A DNA stretch of 64,000 nt from Candidatus Cryptobacteroides onthequi (GCA_018066125.1 JAGHSA010000050.1:101862-165861), one strand, 5' to 3'. Shown: positions 37,967 through 46,954, numbered from the stretch's first letter. Program-made: numbers and translations. The notes: generated by a model from the sequence alone, not told the origin.

Positions 37967-39081
37967 TGCTGTATATGCATTTTCAAGTATGTTTTTCCAT
38001 CAGATGTTACGTATTCATGAGACGGACTCTGTGCCAAGAGAACATCTCTATAATAGAGCCATTGATTAATAATATCATCTTCGTCTTCATAGGTAACGCT
38101 TTGACTAACCGTAGTCACGTTTCCTTGACCATCGGAGATCTGGTTCCCAAATGTTATTGTCTGTTCTGTGCCACCATCTGTCTCTACCATAAGCATGTGA
38201 TTTGTGTACTGTTCAGGAATCCAATTGTCATTCAATGTCCTATTAATAGCGACCCATGTACCATCCCCTTTTGCGTATTTCCTAAGAATCGTAAAGAATA
38301 CTGCATTAGTACCTCCTAAGGAGCCGGTTGTGGGAGGTATTGTTATCGTTATTTTGACGTTATTTCCAGCACTAAAAATACCATCATATTGTTTCGTCAT
38401 TTTGACCTGGTCCAGAATCCAAGGGTGAAAGTCGCTGGATTTTGTGATTATCTGATTATGAGTCGAAGCATTCTCTCTTATAGTCTGTATATATTCATAT
38501 GGGATAACATTTTTATTGATGACCCATACCGGATTGGTTATAGCATAACTCTCATCAACCATAACTATCCTTGAATTAACATCATCGTTACCTGGCATAT
38601 ATTTTATCCCCCAATTCCAGTTCTGATCTTCATCTTCTGGTAAATATGTTATCGTTGGGAGAGAAACTCCGTCCCAGTTATCAGAGTATGGCCAATAAAT
38701 CTGAAGCGTAGGGTCATTGAAAATATTCGTGAAATTTTCAGATTTTGTTTCAGCTGAAACTGATTTAATTTTCGACAGAAGCATAGGACAATTGTAGCTG
38801 TTATTGCCTGCTTTCGTTGCAGAAAAAAGGTCCGCCAAGATAAGGCTTTCATCAAATCCCAAAGAAATAGACTTTTCAATCACACTCTTAACTTCCTTAC
38901 AGGTTGCGACATCAATGTCAGCCGCACATAGCAACTTGGCAAAAACAAGTTGCCTGCTTTCGCTTTTTTCGTTTGGGAATAATGTACTATTTGATGTTTG
39001 GATAGTCTCTGCTTGATAATCAGACATCTTACACGAGATAAGCATGCAGAAACTCAATAGAAAAAAAGCAATTTTTTTCAT
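37963..39081 (-). CDS. Lipoprotein of unknown function
   Basis: 372 residues. The lipoprotein signal ends in LISC (Cys17). The mature part begins with a helical region (about 40-110), then a beta-rich region around YWPYSDNWDG and PVWVINKNVIPYEY, and further strands to the end. I do not recognise the family and see no catalytic motif. It is cotranscribed with a small barrel protein, which suggests a surface-exposed pair. It is divergent from the AraC regulator, which could control it. AT-rich relative to the core. Confidence 0.6.
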   Translation of the reverse strand: MKKIAFFLLSFCMLISCKMSDYQAETIQTSNSTLFPNEKSESRQLVFAKLLCAADIDVATCKEVKSVIEKSISLGFDESLILADLFSATKAGNNSYNCPMLLSKIKSVSAETKSENFTNIFNDPTLQIYWPYSDNWDGVSLPTITYLPEDEDQNWNWGIKYMPGNDDVNSRIVMVDESYAITNPVWVINKNVIPYEYIQTIRENASTHNQIITKSSDFHPWILDQVKMTKQYDGIFSAGNNVKITITIPPTTGSLGGTNAVFFTILRKYAKGDGTWVAINRTLNDNWIPEQYTNHMLMVETDGGTEQTITFGNQISDGQGNVTTVSQSVTYEDEDDIINQWLYYRDVLLAQSPSHEYVTSDGKTYLKMHIQQ

Positions 39082-39153
39082 GGTTAGTTATTAATTAAAT
39101 TTGATTAAACCAGTATAGGTTATTACTTAAAAAATAGCGCTACAATCAAAGGT

Positions 39154-40122
39154 ATGCATTTTCAATTACATCGATTCTCGGGAAGTGCTCAACATTTCTC
39201 AAAATTTGCTTATCTTACGGCAGATGGAATGACATATGGAAGATTTCGTAACTGTAATGAACGATCGCTAATGAATAAAAGAATACTATCCATGCTCTGT
39301 AGTGACGAGCAACAGATATGTCTGAACGATGAATACGTGATAGTCGAAGATGCTGAGGTAAAGTCATTGGAGGGAAGGATTCTCAAAAGCGAGTCATATG
39401 TTGTCATCAATTGTTCAGAGGGGGTCCTAAACTTCGCCGTAGACATGCGCGAAATGAGTATCATGGCAGGGAGTGTCGTATATTTGATGCCGAGACAGTT
39501 GTATGAGATCATGCATGTTTCTGAAGACTTCAGGGCTACGTTACTATGTATGTCCGAGTCATTCTTACAATGGCTTGATTTGAAGCAAACTATGTTTTAT
39601 AGGGATCTTAGCGGCCTTCCAATTCGAGCTACATCATATGGTTCCTTCGAGAAATATATCGATATCTGCAAGGATATCATCCGCATAGATCAGAATCCTG
39701 AAAAAAAGGAGGTCATTTATTACCTGACAAAGGCATACCTTCTGGCTATGTCTCATTTCAGGATTCTCGAACCAGGCAATGCGAGGGAACGCAATGCTTC
39801 TTCCGAAATTATGGAAAGGTTCATGAATATGCTGCATCCTGATGACATATTTCACAGATCGGTTGGATATTATGCATGTGCTCTTTGCATATCGCCAAAA
39901 CATCTGTCATCTGTTTCAAGAAAGATAACGGGGTTTGGAGCAACATATTGGATTGACCGGACCGCGATCCTTAACGCTAAACGTCTTCTGACATCGACTT
40001 GTCTCCCGATTTCCGAAATATCAAGCCAACTTGAATTCTCAAATCAAAGTTCATTCGGGAGTTTCTTCAAGCAGCACACAGGGATGACTCCATCAGAATA
40101 CCGGAAGACTGCGAGTATCTAA
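39154..40122 (+). CDS. AraC family transcriptional regulator
   Basis: Up to 322 residues. The C-terminal 100 residues hold two helix-turn-helix units (YYACALCISPKHLSSVSRKI and LPISEISSQLEFSNQSSFGSFF in parts, ending GMTPSEYRK), the AraC signature. The N-terminal part looks like a cupin sensor domain. AAAGG six bases before the ATG at 39154 supports that start; the ATG at 39271 (MNKRILS) is a reasonable alternative. A TAAATTTG element at 39096-39103 could be its promoter. It is divergent from the lipoprotein gene of the same cassette and is its likely regulator. Confidence 0.8.
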   Translation: MHFQLHRFSGSAQHFSKFAYLTADGMTYGRFRNCNERSLMNKRILSMLCSDEQQICLNDEYVIVEDAEVKSLEGRILKSESYVVINCSEGVLNFAVDMREMSIMAGSVVYLMPRQLYEIMHVSEDFRATLLCMSESFLQWLDLKQTMFYRDLSGLPIRATSYGSFEKYIDICKDIIRIDQNPEKKEVIYYLTKAYLLAMSHFRILEPGNARERNASSEIMERFMNMLHPDDIFHRSVGYYACALCISPKHLSSVSRKITGFGATYWIDRTAILNAKRLLTSTCLPISEISSQLEFSNQSSFGSFFKQHTGMTPSEYRKTASI

Positions 40123-40166
40123 AGACCAAAGTGTCATGGTGATTGTCGGTCGTGAACCGACCGCAT

Positions 40167-40213
40167 AAAATACGAAATATGGCAGTGAATTGCAAAACAC
40201 GGTATGAAAAAGC
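40167..40213. repeat. Right 47-base direct repeat
   Basis: Second copy of the 37321-37367 repeat, with two mismatches. It lies 45 bases after the AraC stop and directly before a terminator hairpin. Its minus strand still carries the TTTTG-20-TATTTTAT pair but faces into the end of the AraC gene. Confidence 0.85.
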
Positions 40214-40223
40214 AACGTTTATG

Positions 40224-40258
40224 AAAAACGCCCGCCGGAATCATCCGGTGGGCGTTTT
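40224..40258. terminator. Bidirectional terminator between AraC and BACON genes
   Basis: AAAAACGCCC with CCGGA forms a stem with TCCGG and GGGCGTTTT around a short loop. There is an A run on the left and a T run on the right, so it can end transcripts of both the AraC gene and the leftward BACON gene. Confidence 0.75.
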
Positions 40259-40275
40259 ACTTATGCATTATTGCC

Positions 40276-43200
40276 CTATGGGTTATATGGGGAGAAGACA
40301 GGACGGATCGGAGCACCGAGGTAGCGTTCGCGTGCTGCTCCGCTGATCTGTTCACTGTCGCCGATGACCATTACAGCCTCGAGCTTGTTTCCGTAGCGGC
40401 TGTTGGTCCAGAGTGAAAGACCATTGCCCTTGCCCTTCACAGCAGTACTGTCCATGTAGCCGGTGTAAGGGATGAAGATGCTCTTGCTGCTGTCCTTCTT
40501 GTTCGAGATTCTGAGACCCTTGACGCCGTTGAGGGTTTCCTCAGCGAGGTTACAGTTCTCCTCAAGCTCGATGAAGTCATAGATTGTCGGCATCCTGTAG
40601 TCGAAGCTCAAGAATCTGGCTGCAGGGTCGTCAAGCATCTCGAGAGTGCCGGTTTCATCGTACTTCATCTGATCAGGCTTCCACATGTAGTTATCCCAAG
40701 TGTAGCTGCTCTTGCCCCCTATCTCACCCCAAGCATAGAAGGTACCAGAATCTGAAGGCTTGGAAGCTCCCATGTTCATGGTGGTCCAGAGCTTGCCTGA
40801 AGGAAGTCCGAGATCCACCACATCAGCAGGGAGGTTTTCTGAAATTCCCTTCTGGGTTACCGGGATATAAACATCTGCATGGTGGTGATAAGAGAATACA
40901 AGTGTAGCGCTTCTGCTTGCAGCACTTTCGTTCTTGGCAATCTTCAGGGTGATATTGTCACCGCTTCTGCTGGTGGTGATCCAGCCAGGAGCACCCTTCA
41001 CAGATACATAGTCATCAAATCTGGTCTCAGGAGTGAATCTGATCACTACGGTGTTCTCTTCAGAATTGACATTGACCTCGTTCTTATCGTGACTGAGGAT
41101 GAGATCCCTGGCCTGCTGAACGATCTTGATGGTCGAGCTGAGCTTCTTGCCGCTCTTCAGTGTCAAAGTCACGGTGAAGTCAAGCTCTCTGTCCGCTCCG
41201 GTGGTGTTCTGTTCAGCTCTGATGGTCATGGTCTTCTTAGCGAAATCATAGCCGTCGACAGCTGCCCAGCCGCTGCTTATACTGAAGGAACTGAAGTCGT
41301 TCACATCGAAGTTCTCCAGGTTGATCTTCACGGTCACAAGATCACCGAACTTGTTCATGGTCACCTTCTGATCGACGAAGCTGAAGAATGGATCTGGAAC
41401 CCAAGGATCCTGCTCGAATGTGATGCCTACAGGATCTGCATCCGCGTACTTGAGGTATACGGTGGCACTACGTGCAGAAGGATCTGAGTTAGGATCGACA
41501 TTGAAGAAGATCTCGTAGTCAGTTATGCTGGCTGTCTTGATCCAGGATGCCTTCGAATCGACTGTGAGCTTAGCACCTGCTGCAGGGTTGGTGATCTCGT
41601 ATCTGAATCTATGTCCGATCACACCTGAGAACGGTACATGGATCTTGTTGGTCTCAGGGTTGATGACAGGCTTTTCTGTAGAGAACTGCTCGATGGCGAG
41701 GACATGAGTCAGGTCGCCATATTTCAGCGTGATGTTAGCCTTGCGGTCTGAGTGGGTAGGGTTAGCGGATACCGTGTACCGTACCTCATACTCGTCAATG
41801 TCCTCATACTGTTTCACGAGCACTACGTTGTTGATGTGACATACTTCATCATTGCTTGATGTTGCCGTCAGCTGGTACTCATCCCAAGGATAGATGATGG
41901 TGACTCTGGTCACACCATTCTCCGTTCCCTGCTGAGGATGGTACTTGGTATGCTCATCAATCTGGATCCTATAATCCCAGCGTGGCTGAGCCTCCTGAGT
42001 GATAGTCAATACGGCATCGTCAGCACCCTCGTACGAGACTTTGATATGGCCTGTTCTCGTAGTGTAATCTGGATTTTCATCCAGGAAGTACTCAAGATTG
42101 CTCTCATCATACTTGCCGATCTTGATCCAGTCAGAGTCAGAGGTGATCTTCAGGAGACTGAGTTCTGTGAAGTTCTCAATAGTATATGAAAGACCATATG
42201 ACCTAGATGTATAAGAAGCATCTGGGAATGAATTGTATCCAAGGGTAATCACAGGCTTGAGGTACTTGTATGCTTCCTGCCTGAATGTGACGGTCACGTC
42301 ATCAGCTCCAGGATATGAGAGTGTCAGATGTGCGGTTCTTTCCTCTCCATAAGGATTCTTGTCATAGTTGACCTCGATATGGTCACGAGTCTTCTCCGAC
42401 ACTGTGAGCCATGGCTGATCGCTCCTGCATGTGAGTTCTGATACAGAATCACTGTTCGCGACACTATAGACCAGCCACATCGAACCGCCTCGGTTGCTGA
42501 GGTTGTCCCAGAGGTTTTCATTGACGTATATCCAAGGCTTGTACAGTTCCTCGCCGCCCTGGGTCACTTCTATGACCTTTGGCTCAGAGTAATAGCCATA
42601 GCTCATAGTGAAATGCGCCGTCCTGGCTTCTTTTTCATAGTTTGGATCGACATCAAGCCTGCATCTCTTCTCAGCCTGAAGTACATGAACATAGATCCAT
42701 GGTGAGTCGGCACTGGCCCGGAGATCCTGGTACAATTCCTCAGCGCTCATGCCCGCGGCAGAGACTTCGAAATAATACTGCTCACCCTTCCATGAAGCAT
42801 TGTACCTGTCCTGAGGGATGCTTGTCATGATGACAGGCTTGTAGTCTGGTACTCCCTCCTGTGTGACAGGGAAGTACATGGCCGCTGCGTCCGGGTATGT
42901 AACAGTGAGTATTCCCGTTCTCTTCGGACCGGTATTTGCGCGAGCCACACAGTAGATATATCCACCTTCGATTCGCTCCACTTCGAGCCATTCCTGGTCG
43001 GACTTGACATCAATGTCCGCACCCGCATGAGGGTTCTCGATGTAGTAGCCGATATTGAAGTATATCTCCCTGAATGGGAAGTTGGCATCATCATAAGCAA
43101 ATCGTATGACGGGCTTCTGTGGTTCAGGATCAGTACCCTTTCCAGCCTCCTGCCATACGCTTACAGAATAATGTGCAGCTCCCTCATAGTAGAAGTCCAC

Positions 43201-44106
43201 AGAACCCATGAGGGTGTAGTCATGCGGATTGGCCAGACATGAACCGACGATCTTCTCATCACTCACGCTCTCTATCTTGATCCAGTCAGGAGCACTTTCC
43301 AGCACCACATGCACTCCTTCTGCAGGATTATCAACTTTCAGAAGGATCTCGAAGTTTCCGCCTTCAGCCGGGACGTTCACCTTTTCGGTGAGGACATTGA
43401 CCCATGGTGGCAATGGAATCGAGCCCTGCTCGATGGTGACTGTCTGTGATTCCGCACCAGGGTAGCTCAATGTGATCACTCCAGACCTGGCTTCATCGGT
43501 ATAATTGGCGTCGCAGTATCCTACGACCTTATTGTCCGAAACATTGTCGATCTTGATCCACCACTCGCTGCTCTGTACATCGAGCTTTGCACCCTCCGAA
43601 GGGTTCTCTATCTGCAGCTGAAGCTCGAACTGCCCTCCGCTGAAGGCAAGTTTGACATTCGGAGTCATCAGGTTTATGTGAGGCGTCTTTGGCTCTTCGG
43701 TGACGGCTGCACCGGCCTGACGGACTGTGAACACCTTGGCCTGAGCCTTGCCATAGCTGACGGTGATATTCGCGCTTCTGCTGTCCTTCAGAGTATTCTC
43801 ATCATATCTGTAGGCAACGGAGCTGTTTGTCGTACCGGTGACTGCGAGCCACGAAGCGTCCGACGACGCTTTGGCTGTCTCTCCGCTCACTGCATTCTCT
43901 ATGCTGATGCTCAGCGTACCGGTACCGGCCTGCGCAGTGACATCGGCACTCGCTGCTGCCAGTGTCACGACAGGGTCCTTTGGAGGAGCCGGGGGCGGAG
44001 TCGGGGTCGGAGCGGGGTCCGGTTGAGGATTCTCTACGCAGCCTATGGCCAGCACAAATGCCGACATGACTGCGAGAAGTCTTCTGCCAAACTTGTAGTT
44101 ATTCAT
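40276..44106 (-). CDS. Giant lipoprotein with eleven BACON-type repeats
   Basis: 1276 residues from the ATG at 44106, giving a clear lipoprotein signal (LLAVMSAFVLAIGC). An upstream ATG at 44217 would precede the promoter at 44162-44191 and is rejected. A Pro/Thr linker (PAPTPTPPPAPP) is followed by about eleven repeats of 85-100 residues, each with a Trp-Ile/Leu core, a middle SRSA or RTAHLTLSY strand and a closing QEA/QEG strand. This is the BACON fold, an immunoglobulin-like domain that binds carbohydrate or mucin in some proteins. The last 180 residues (VDLGLPSGKLW, YAWGEIGG, RMPTIYDF) are a separate globular domain of a type common in secreted Bacteroidota and Fibrobacter proteins. Probably a surface adhesin or spacer; the ligand is unknown. 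Confidence 0.85.
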   Translation of the reverse strand: MNNYKFGRRLLAVMSAFVLAIGCVENPQPDPAPTPTPPPAPPKDPVVTLAAASADVTAQAGTGTLSISIENAVSGETAKASSDASWLAVTGTTNSSVAYRYDENTLKDSRSANITVSYGKAQAKVFTVRQAGAAVTEEPKTPHINLMTPNVKLAFSGGQFELQLQIENPSEGAKLDVQSSEWWIKIDNVSDNKVVGYCDANYTDEARSGVITLSYPGAESQTVTIEQGSIPLPPWVNVLTEKVNVPAEGGNFEILLKVDNPAEGVHVVLESAPDWIKIESVSDEKIVGSCLANPHDYTLMGSVDFYYEGAAHYSVSVWQEAGKGTDPEPQKPVIRFAYDDANFPFREIYFNIGYYIENPHAGADIDVKSDQEWLEVERIEGGYIYCVARANTGPKRTGILTVTYPDAAAMYFPVTQEGVPDYKPVIMTSIPQDRYNASWKGEQYYFEVSAAGMSAEELYQDLRASADSPWIYVHVLQAEKRCRLDVDPNYEKEARTAHFTMSYGYYSEPKVIEVTQGGEELYKPWIYVNENLWDNLSNRGGSMWLVYSVANSDSVSELTCRSDQPWLTVSEKTRDHIEVNYDKNPYGEERTAHLTLSYPGADDVTVTFRQEAYKYLKPVITLGYNSFPDASYTSRSYGLSYTIENFTELSLLKITSDSDWIKIGKYDESNLEYFLDENPDYTTRTGHIKVSYEGADDAVLTITQEAQPRWDYRIQIDEHTKYHPQQGTENGVTRVTIIYPWDEYQLTATSSNDEVCHINNVVLVKQYEDIDEYEVRYTVSANPTHSDRKANITLKYGDLTHVLAIEQFSTEKPVINPETNKIHVPFSGVIGHRFRYEITNPAAGAKLTVDSKASWIKTASITDYEIFFNVDPNSDPSARSATVYLKYADADPVGITFEQDPWVPDPFFSFVDQKVTMNKFGDLVTVKINLENFDVNDFSSFSISSGWAAVDGYDFAKKTMTIRAEQNTTGADRELDFTVTLTLKSGKKLSSTIKIVQQARDLILSHDKNEVNVNSEENTVVIRFTPETRFDDYVSVKGAPGWITTSRSGDNITLKIAKNESAASRSATLVFSYHHHADVYIPVTQKGISENLPADVVDLGLPSGKLWTTMNMGASKPSDSGTFYAWGEIGGKSSYTWDNYMWKPDQMKYDETGTLEMLDDPAARFLSFDYRMPTIYDFIELEENCNLAEETLNGVKGLRISNKKDSSKSIFIPYTGYMDSTAVKGKGNGLSLWTNSRYGNKLEAVMVIGDSEQISGAARERYLGAPIRPVFSPYNP

Positions 44107-44161
44107 ATACTGTCTGTTGTTGATTGTTTCCCAGGTGATATGCCAAAGCATGTATAAAACT

Positions 44162-44191
44162 TTAAGATAGGCAGAATCCTCGGATAAACAA
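44162..44191 (-). promoter_or_regulatory. Promoter of the BACON lipoprotein gene
   Basis: The minus strand shows TTG (44189-44191), a 19-base spacer and TATCTTAA (44162-44169), leaving an untranslated leader of about 50 bases before the ATG at 44106. It decides the start. Confidence 0.45.
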
Positions 44192-44226
44192 GCGATTATC
44201 AGGGTTTTTGCTTCCACAACGCAAAA

Positions 44227-44250
44227 CCGCCGGCCCGGACGGGTCGGCGG
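44227..44250 (-). terminator. Terminator downstream of the fimbrillin-like gene (repeat copy B)
   Basis: The same GC-rich stem as at 37401-37422 (22 bases identical), here lengthened by two further pairs and followed on the minus strand by GGTTTTGC. It lies about 100 bases past the fimbrillin-like stop. Confidence 0.6.
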
Positions 44251-44352
44251 TAATGCTTATGTAGAACGACTGTAATTGGTCCCTGTGTGAAAGAATAACT
44301 GTCACATGAGCCGGCTGTCATGGATTAAACCGCCAGGCCTATCTGATCAGGA

Positions 44353-46476
44353 TTATTTGGTGTACAATATCTTTACTGTCTTGAAACCGGCAGTCGCCTT
44401 AACGCTGCAGACCACAGGTTTTGAGCCATCTGAAGGAACTACAGCCGCCGTCGATCCGGACACGCTTGCACTCGCATTAGTCCAAGAGCTTGTAGTACCG
44501 ATAGCTGTTGCATAGCCATCTGTCGTAGCATAGAAGTCGATCTCACTTATCGTCGCGCCACTGGCCGGAGTGATGGTAAGGGTCATCCCGCTATATACTC
44601 GTGACGAAGTACGATTGTTTGCATCGCCACCAAGATAATTGTTGGCAGATACCTGACTGGTTCCCTTGACAGATGTAATGGTGAATCCATCAACAGACCA
44701 CTCAACTTTGTCTGCAGTGGCAGATATCTCTGTGGCCTTGGCCAGATCGAACACGGCCTCGTATGTTCCTGCTGCTGGCGTTCCGTTCTGATGGATTGTA
44801 ATCTCGAATTCCTTAGTCGCAGCTGCAGCTGATGTCTCCACAGATATTGTATATTCTACAGCTTCGTTTGTATTGTTAACCGGGAAAGATGCTGTTACTG
44901 TCGCCTTGCCGTTTCCTGAAGTGACATCGAGAGAAAGACCTGTACTCAGAGAGGTTGCTGTCCAATCAACATTTCCATATACGGTAAATGTTGCTGAAGT
45001 TGCATTGTAATCGACAACAATGTTTTCAGATGAGACTCCAAACTGTGGTTTCGATGAATCGACATACTCCTTGACGGAAACATGAACGATGCTGGCGTTG
45101 CCCTTGGATGCAGCCCAACCTGTAAGGTATCCTGACACCTCAACTACCTTGCCGATATTGGATGTCTGTTTGCTAGGAAGATATACTGCCGCACCGTCAT
45201 CTGCTGTCACAAGTCGTGCATCCTCTGCAAGAGTTCCGATGACATGAACGTACTTCACACAAGGAGCAGCCGAATATGCTGTCTGGAAAGCTGCAGTGTA
45301 CTCCTCAGGTGTACCATGATCAACAGAGGCAACTTCACCGGTCTTCGTGAATGTACCATCTGTGAACTCATATGCTCCATTATAAAGCTTGGCTGTACCT
45401 TCCACAATATCAATTACATCCTTAACCTTGAGACCATGGCTGCTCTTGTATATGAACCCGAGACCTGTTGCATCCTTGATGATTGCGTAACTGCCGTTCG
45501 TAGCGACTACAGTTACGTTTCTTACCGTATAAGTTCCCTCCGCGGTGACATCTGAGAGAGTCTGAGCGGCAGCAGCTGTGAGCGAAGTCACAGGGACATT
45601 TACAGTCTTAACCTTGCCTGCAGCGAAAGTGGCAGGGGCTGTGACGTCGATGGTCTTCTCGAACGAACCTGAGGTTGCCTCTACCTTGACCTTGATTGAC
45701 GAACCTGCGGCTGCGGTGAATGGCTTTACAGCAGCATAATATGTTGCCGACTGGCCTGCAGGGATAGGCTCAGCATTCTTGACCTCGACAACCGATGTAT
45801 TGACTACATAGCCCTCGGATGGGAGAAGGGTCACATTGTCGATGTCGGCGAAGTTCACATAATATGATCCGACAATATCGACTCCGGCATCGAGAGTGAC
45901 CTTTGCCACTGTGATAGGAGAAGAAGTCGAGTTGGTGACCTTGATGGCAGCGAGAGACGCCACGTTCTTCATCTGGAGTGAAGGGACTTCAGCGGCAGCT
46001 ACAGCCGATGTCTTGCCGACAAGAGTGAAAGAAGAACCGCATACATGCGACATGCTGTCATTGCCGGCCTGAGAAAGACCCTTTGCACGGTTTCCTATGT
46101 ATGAGTAGGTAGTGGTGTTGGCCGGAGTCGTGAACTTTGAGTTGTACGGATAGATCATGTACCAGTCATAAGACTTTCCTGCATCGAGAGCTGATGTGAG
46201 GGTACCTGTGAACTTGCCGTCGCCTTCAGCGGTGACAAATTTGCCGTCAAAGACATAATCAGAAGTGCCGGCCACCGCATGGAACACTGCAACTGAGTCG
46301 TTTGCGGACCATTTTGTGTTCATGCCGTCATTGGTTGTCTTCGTCTCGATTTCAGACGCAACAATGGTGAATTCATTCGAAGCAGGGAGTACAACCTCTG
46401 CATTCTCCTTGTTACAGTTTGTGAGGGAGAGGGTGGCTGCCACCATCATTCCCAGGGTGATGAAGAATCTTTTCAT
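44353..46476 (-). CDS. Fimbrillin-like lipoprotein with OB-fold and BACON domains
   Basis: 707 residues. A lipoprotein signal ends in LTNC (Cys21). Residues about 30-300 resemble the fimbrillin/Mfa-like fold (TKWSANDSVAVFH, YDWYMIYPYNS, MKNVASLAAIKVTN). An OB-like domain (about 305-480; VRNVTVVATNGSYAIIKD, GKVVEVSGYLTGW) and a BACON-type domain (about 480-565) follow. The C-terminal beta domain (FDLAKATEIS to the end) resembles a carbohydrate-binding module. Likely surface exposed; whether it polymerises into a fimbria is unknown. A 52-residue peptide gene lies 21 bases upstream on the same strand. Confidence 0.72.
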   Translation of the reverse strand: MKRFFITLGMMVAATLSLTNCNKENAEVVLPASNEFTIVASEIETKTTNDGMNTKWSANDSVAVFHAVAGTSDYVFDGKFVTAEGDGKFTGTLTSALDAGKSYDWYMIYPYNSKFTTPANTTTYSYIGNRAKGLSQAGNDSMSHVCGSSFTLVGKTSAVAAAEVPSLQMKNVASLAAIKVTNSTSSPITVAKVTLDAGVDIVGSYYVNFADIDNVTLLPSEGYVVNTSVVEVKNAEPIPAGQSATYYAAVKPFTAAAGSSIKVKVEATSGSFEKTIDVTAPATFAAGKVKTVNVPVTSLTAAAAQTLSDVTAEGTYTVRNVTVVATNGSYAIIKDATGLGFIYKSSHGLKVKDVIDIVEGTAKLYNGAYEFTDGTFTKTGEVASVDHGTPEEYTAAFQTAYSAAPCVKYVHVIGTLAEDARLVTADDGAAVYLPSKQTSNIGKVVEVSGYLTGWAASKGNASIVHVSVKEYVDSSKPQFGVSSENIVVDYNATSATFTVYGNVDWTATSLSTGLSLDVTSGNGKATVTASFPVNNTNEAVEYTISVETSAAAATKEFEITIHQNGTPAAGTYEAVFDLAKATEISATADKVEWSVDGFTITSVKGTSQVSANNYLGGDANNRTSSRVYSGMTLTITPASGATISEIDFYATTDGYATAIGTTSSWTNASASVSGSTAAVVPSDGSKPVVCSVKATAGFKTVKILYTK

Positions 46477-46497
46477 TTTTCTGTCCGGTTTTGATGG

Positions 46498-46656
46498 TTA
46501 GAAATTCCTCGGTGCGCCAAGCACATCGCCATCGTTTTCCCATGGATCGATGTTTCCGTTGGCACTGTCACAGATGACCCCCTCTGAAAGGGCCTCGATG
46601 ACGCAGATCTCAGGCATCTGATATGCTTCCTGAGCATTCTTGCTGTTAGAATTCAT
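46498..46656 (-). CDS. 52-residue peptide upstream of the fimbrillin-like gene
   Basis: A short gene, ATG at 46656 to TAA at 46498. The product starts MNSNSKNAQEAYQMPEICVI, then has ALSEGVICDS, WENDG and ends GAPRNF. It is acidic, with two Cys and no signal peptide or membrane segment. A well-formed promoter lies about 40 bases upstream and the fimbrillin-like start follows 21 bases downstream, so the two are very likely cotranscribed. I do not know its function; I recall short peptides of this general kind next to surface-protein genes in Bacteroidales, but cannot cite a role. Confidence 0.6.
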   Translation of the reverse strand: MNSNSKNAQEAYQMPEICVIEALSEGVICDSANGNIDPWENDGDVLGAPRNF

Positions 46657-46698
46657 GATGGATTTGTATTTGATTGATAATAATTACACTTGATATCG

Positions 46699-46731
46699 CA
46701 AAATTAGCAAATTATGGGGATTATTTTACAA
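46699..46731 (-). promoter_or_regulatory. Promoter of the small-peptide/fimbrillin-like pair
   Basis: The minus strand shows TTG (46729-46731), a 22-base spacer and TAATTTTG (46699-46706), a full -7 match. Confidence 0.5.
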
Positions 46732-46765
46732 TTTTCCCCGTTTCTCAATAATTATGGCAGAAAAA

Positions 46766-46797
46766 TTTGCCTGTTCCAAAATTTATACTCATATTTG
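46766..46797 (+). promoter_or_regulatory. Promoter of tRNA-Ala
   Basis: TTTG at 46766-46769, a 20-base spacer and CATATTTG at 46790-46797, one base off TAnnTTTG, 11 bases before the tRNA. Confidence 0.55.
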
Positions 46798-46808
46798 CAT
46801 CCGCATTC

Positions 46809-46881
46809 GGGGGTATAGCTCAGTTGGTAGAGCACCTGCTTTGCAAGCAGGGGGTCAAGAGTTCGAATCTCTTTATCTCCA
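46809..46881 (+). tRNA. tRNA-Ala (anticodon TGC)
   Basis: A 73-base cloverleaf. The acceptor GGGGGTA pairs with TATCTCC (two G-U pairs), the D arm has GCTCAGTTGGTAGAGC, the anticodon loop is TTTGCAA with anticodon TGC, and the T arm contains GTTCGAATC. The 3' CCA is not encoded. It is a lone tRNA with its own promoter and a terminator 6 bases after. Confidence 0.93.
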
Positions 46882-46886
46882 CTCGA

Positions 46887-46913
46887 AGCTCCAGACACAG
46901 TCTGGGGCTTTTT
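46887..46913 (+). terminator. Terminator of tRNA-Ala
   Basis: AGCTCCAGAC and GTCTGGGGCT form a 10-pair stem (one G-T pair) with a 3-base loop, followed by TTTTT. Confidence 0.85.
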
Positions 46914-46954
46914 CCGTATGTGACACCTTCACTGAGAAAACTTGTAGGAACAAA

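Larger units (their letters stand above)
37321..40213. mobile_element. Putative AT-rich cassette bracketed by 47-base direct repeats
   Basis: Three genes (barrel protein, lipoprotein and AraC regulator) that look much more AT-rich than the surrounding core lie between two near-identical direct repeats. Nothing inside resembles a transposase or integrase. The repeats may mark an insertion with a duplicated site, or a recombination between dispersed repeats. That the unit moves as one is inference. Confidence 0.4.

Noticed and set aside
44107-44217. N-terminal extension of the BACON lipoprotein
   Set aside because: The extra 37 residues precede the predicted promoter and would bury the lipoprotein signal peptide.
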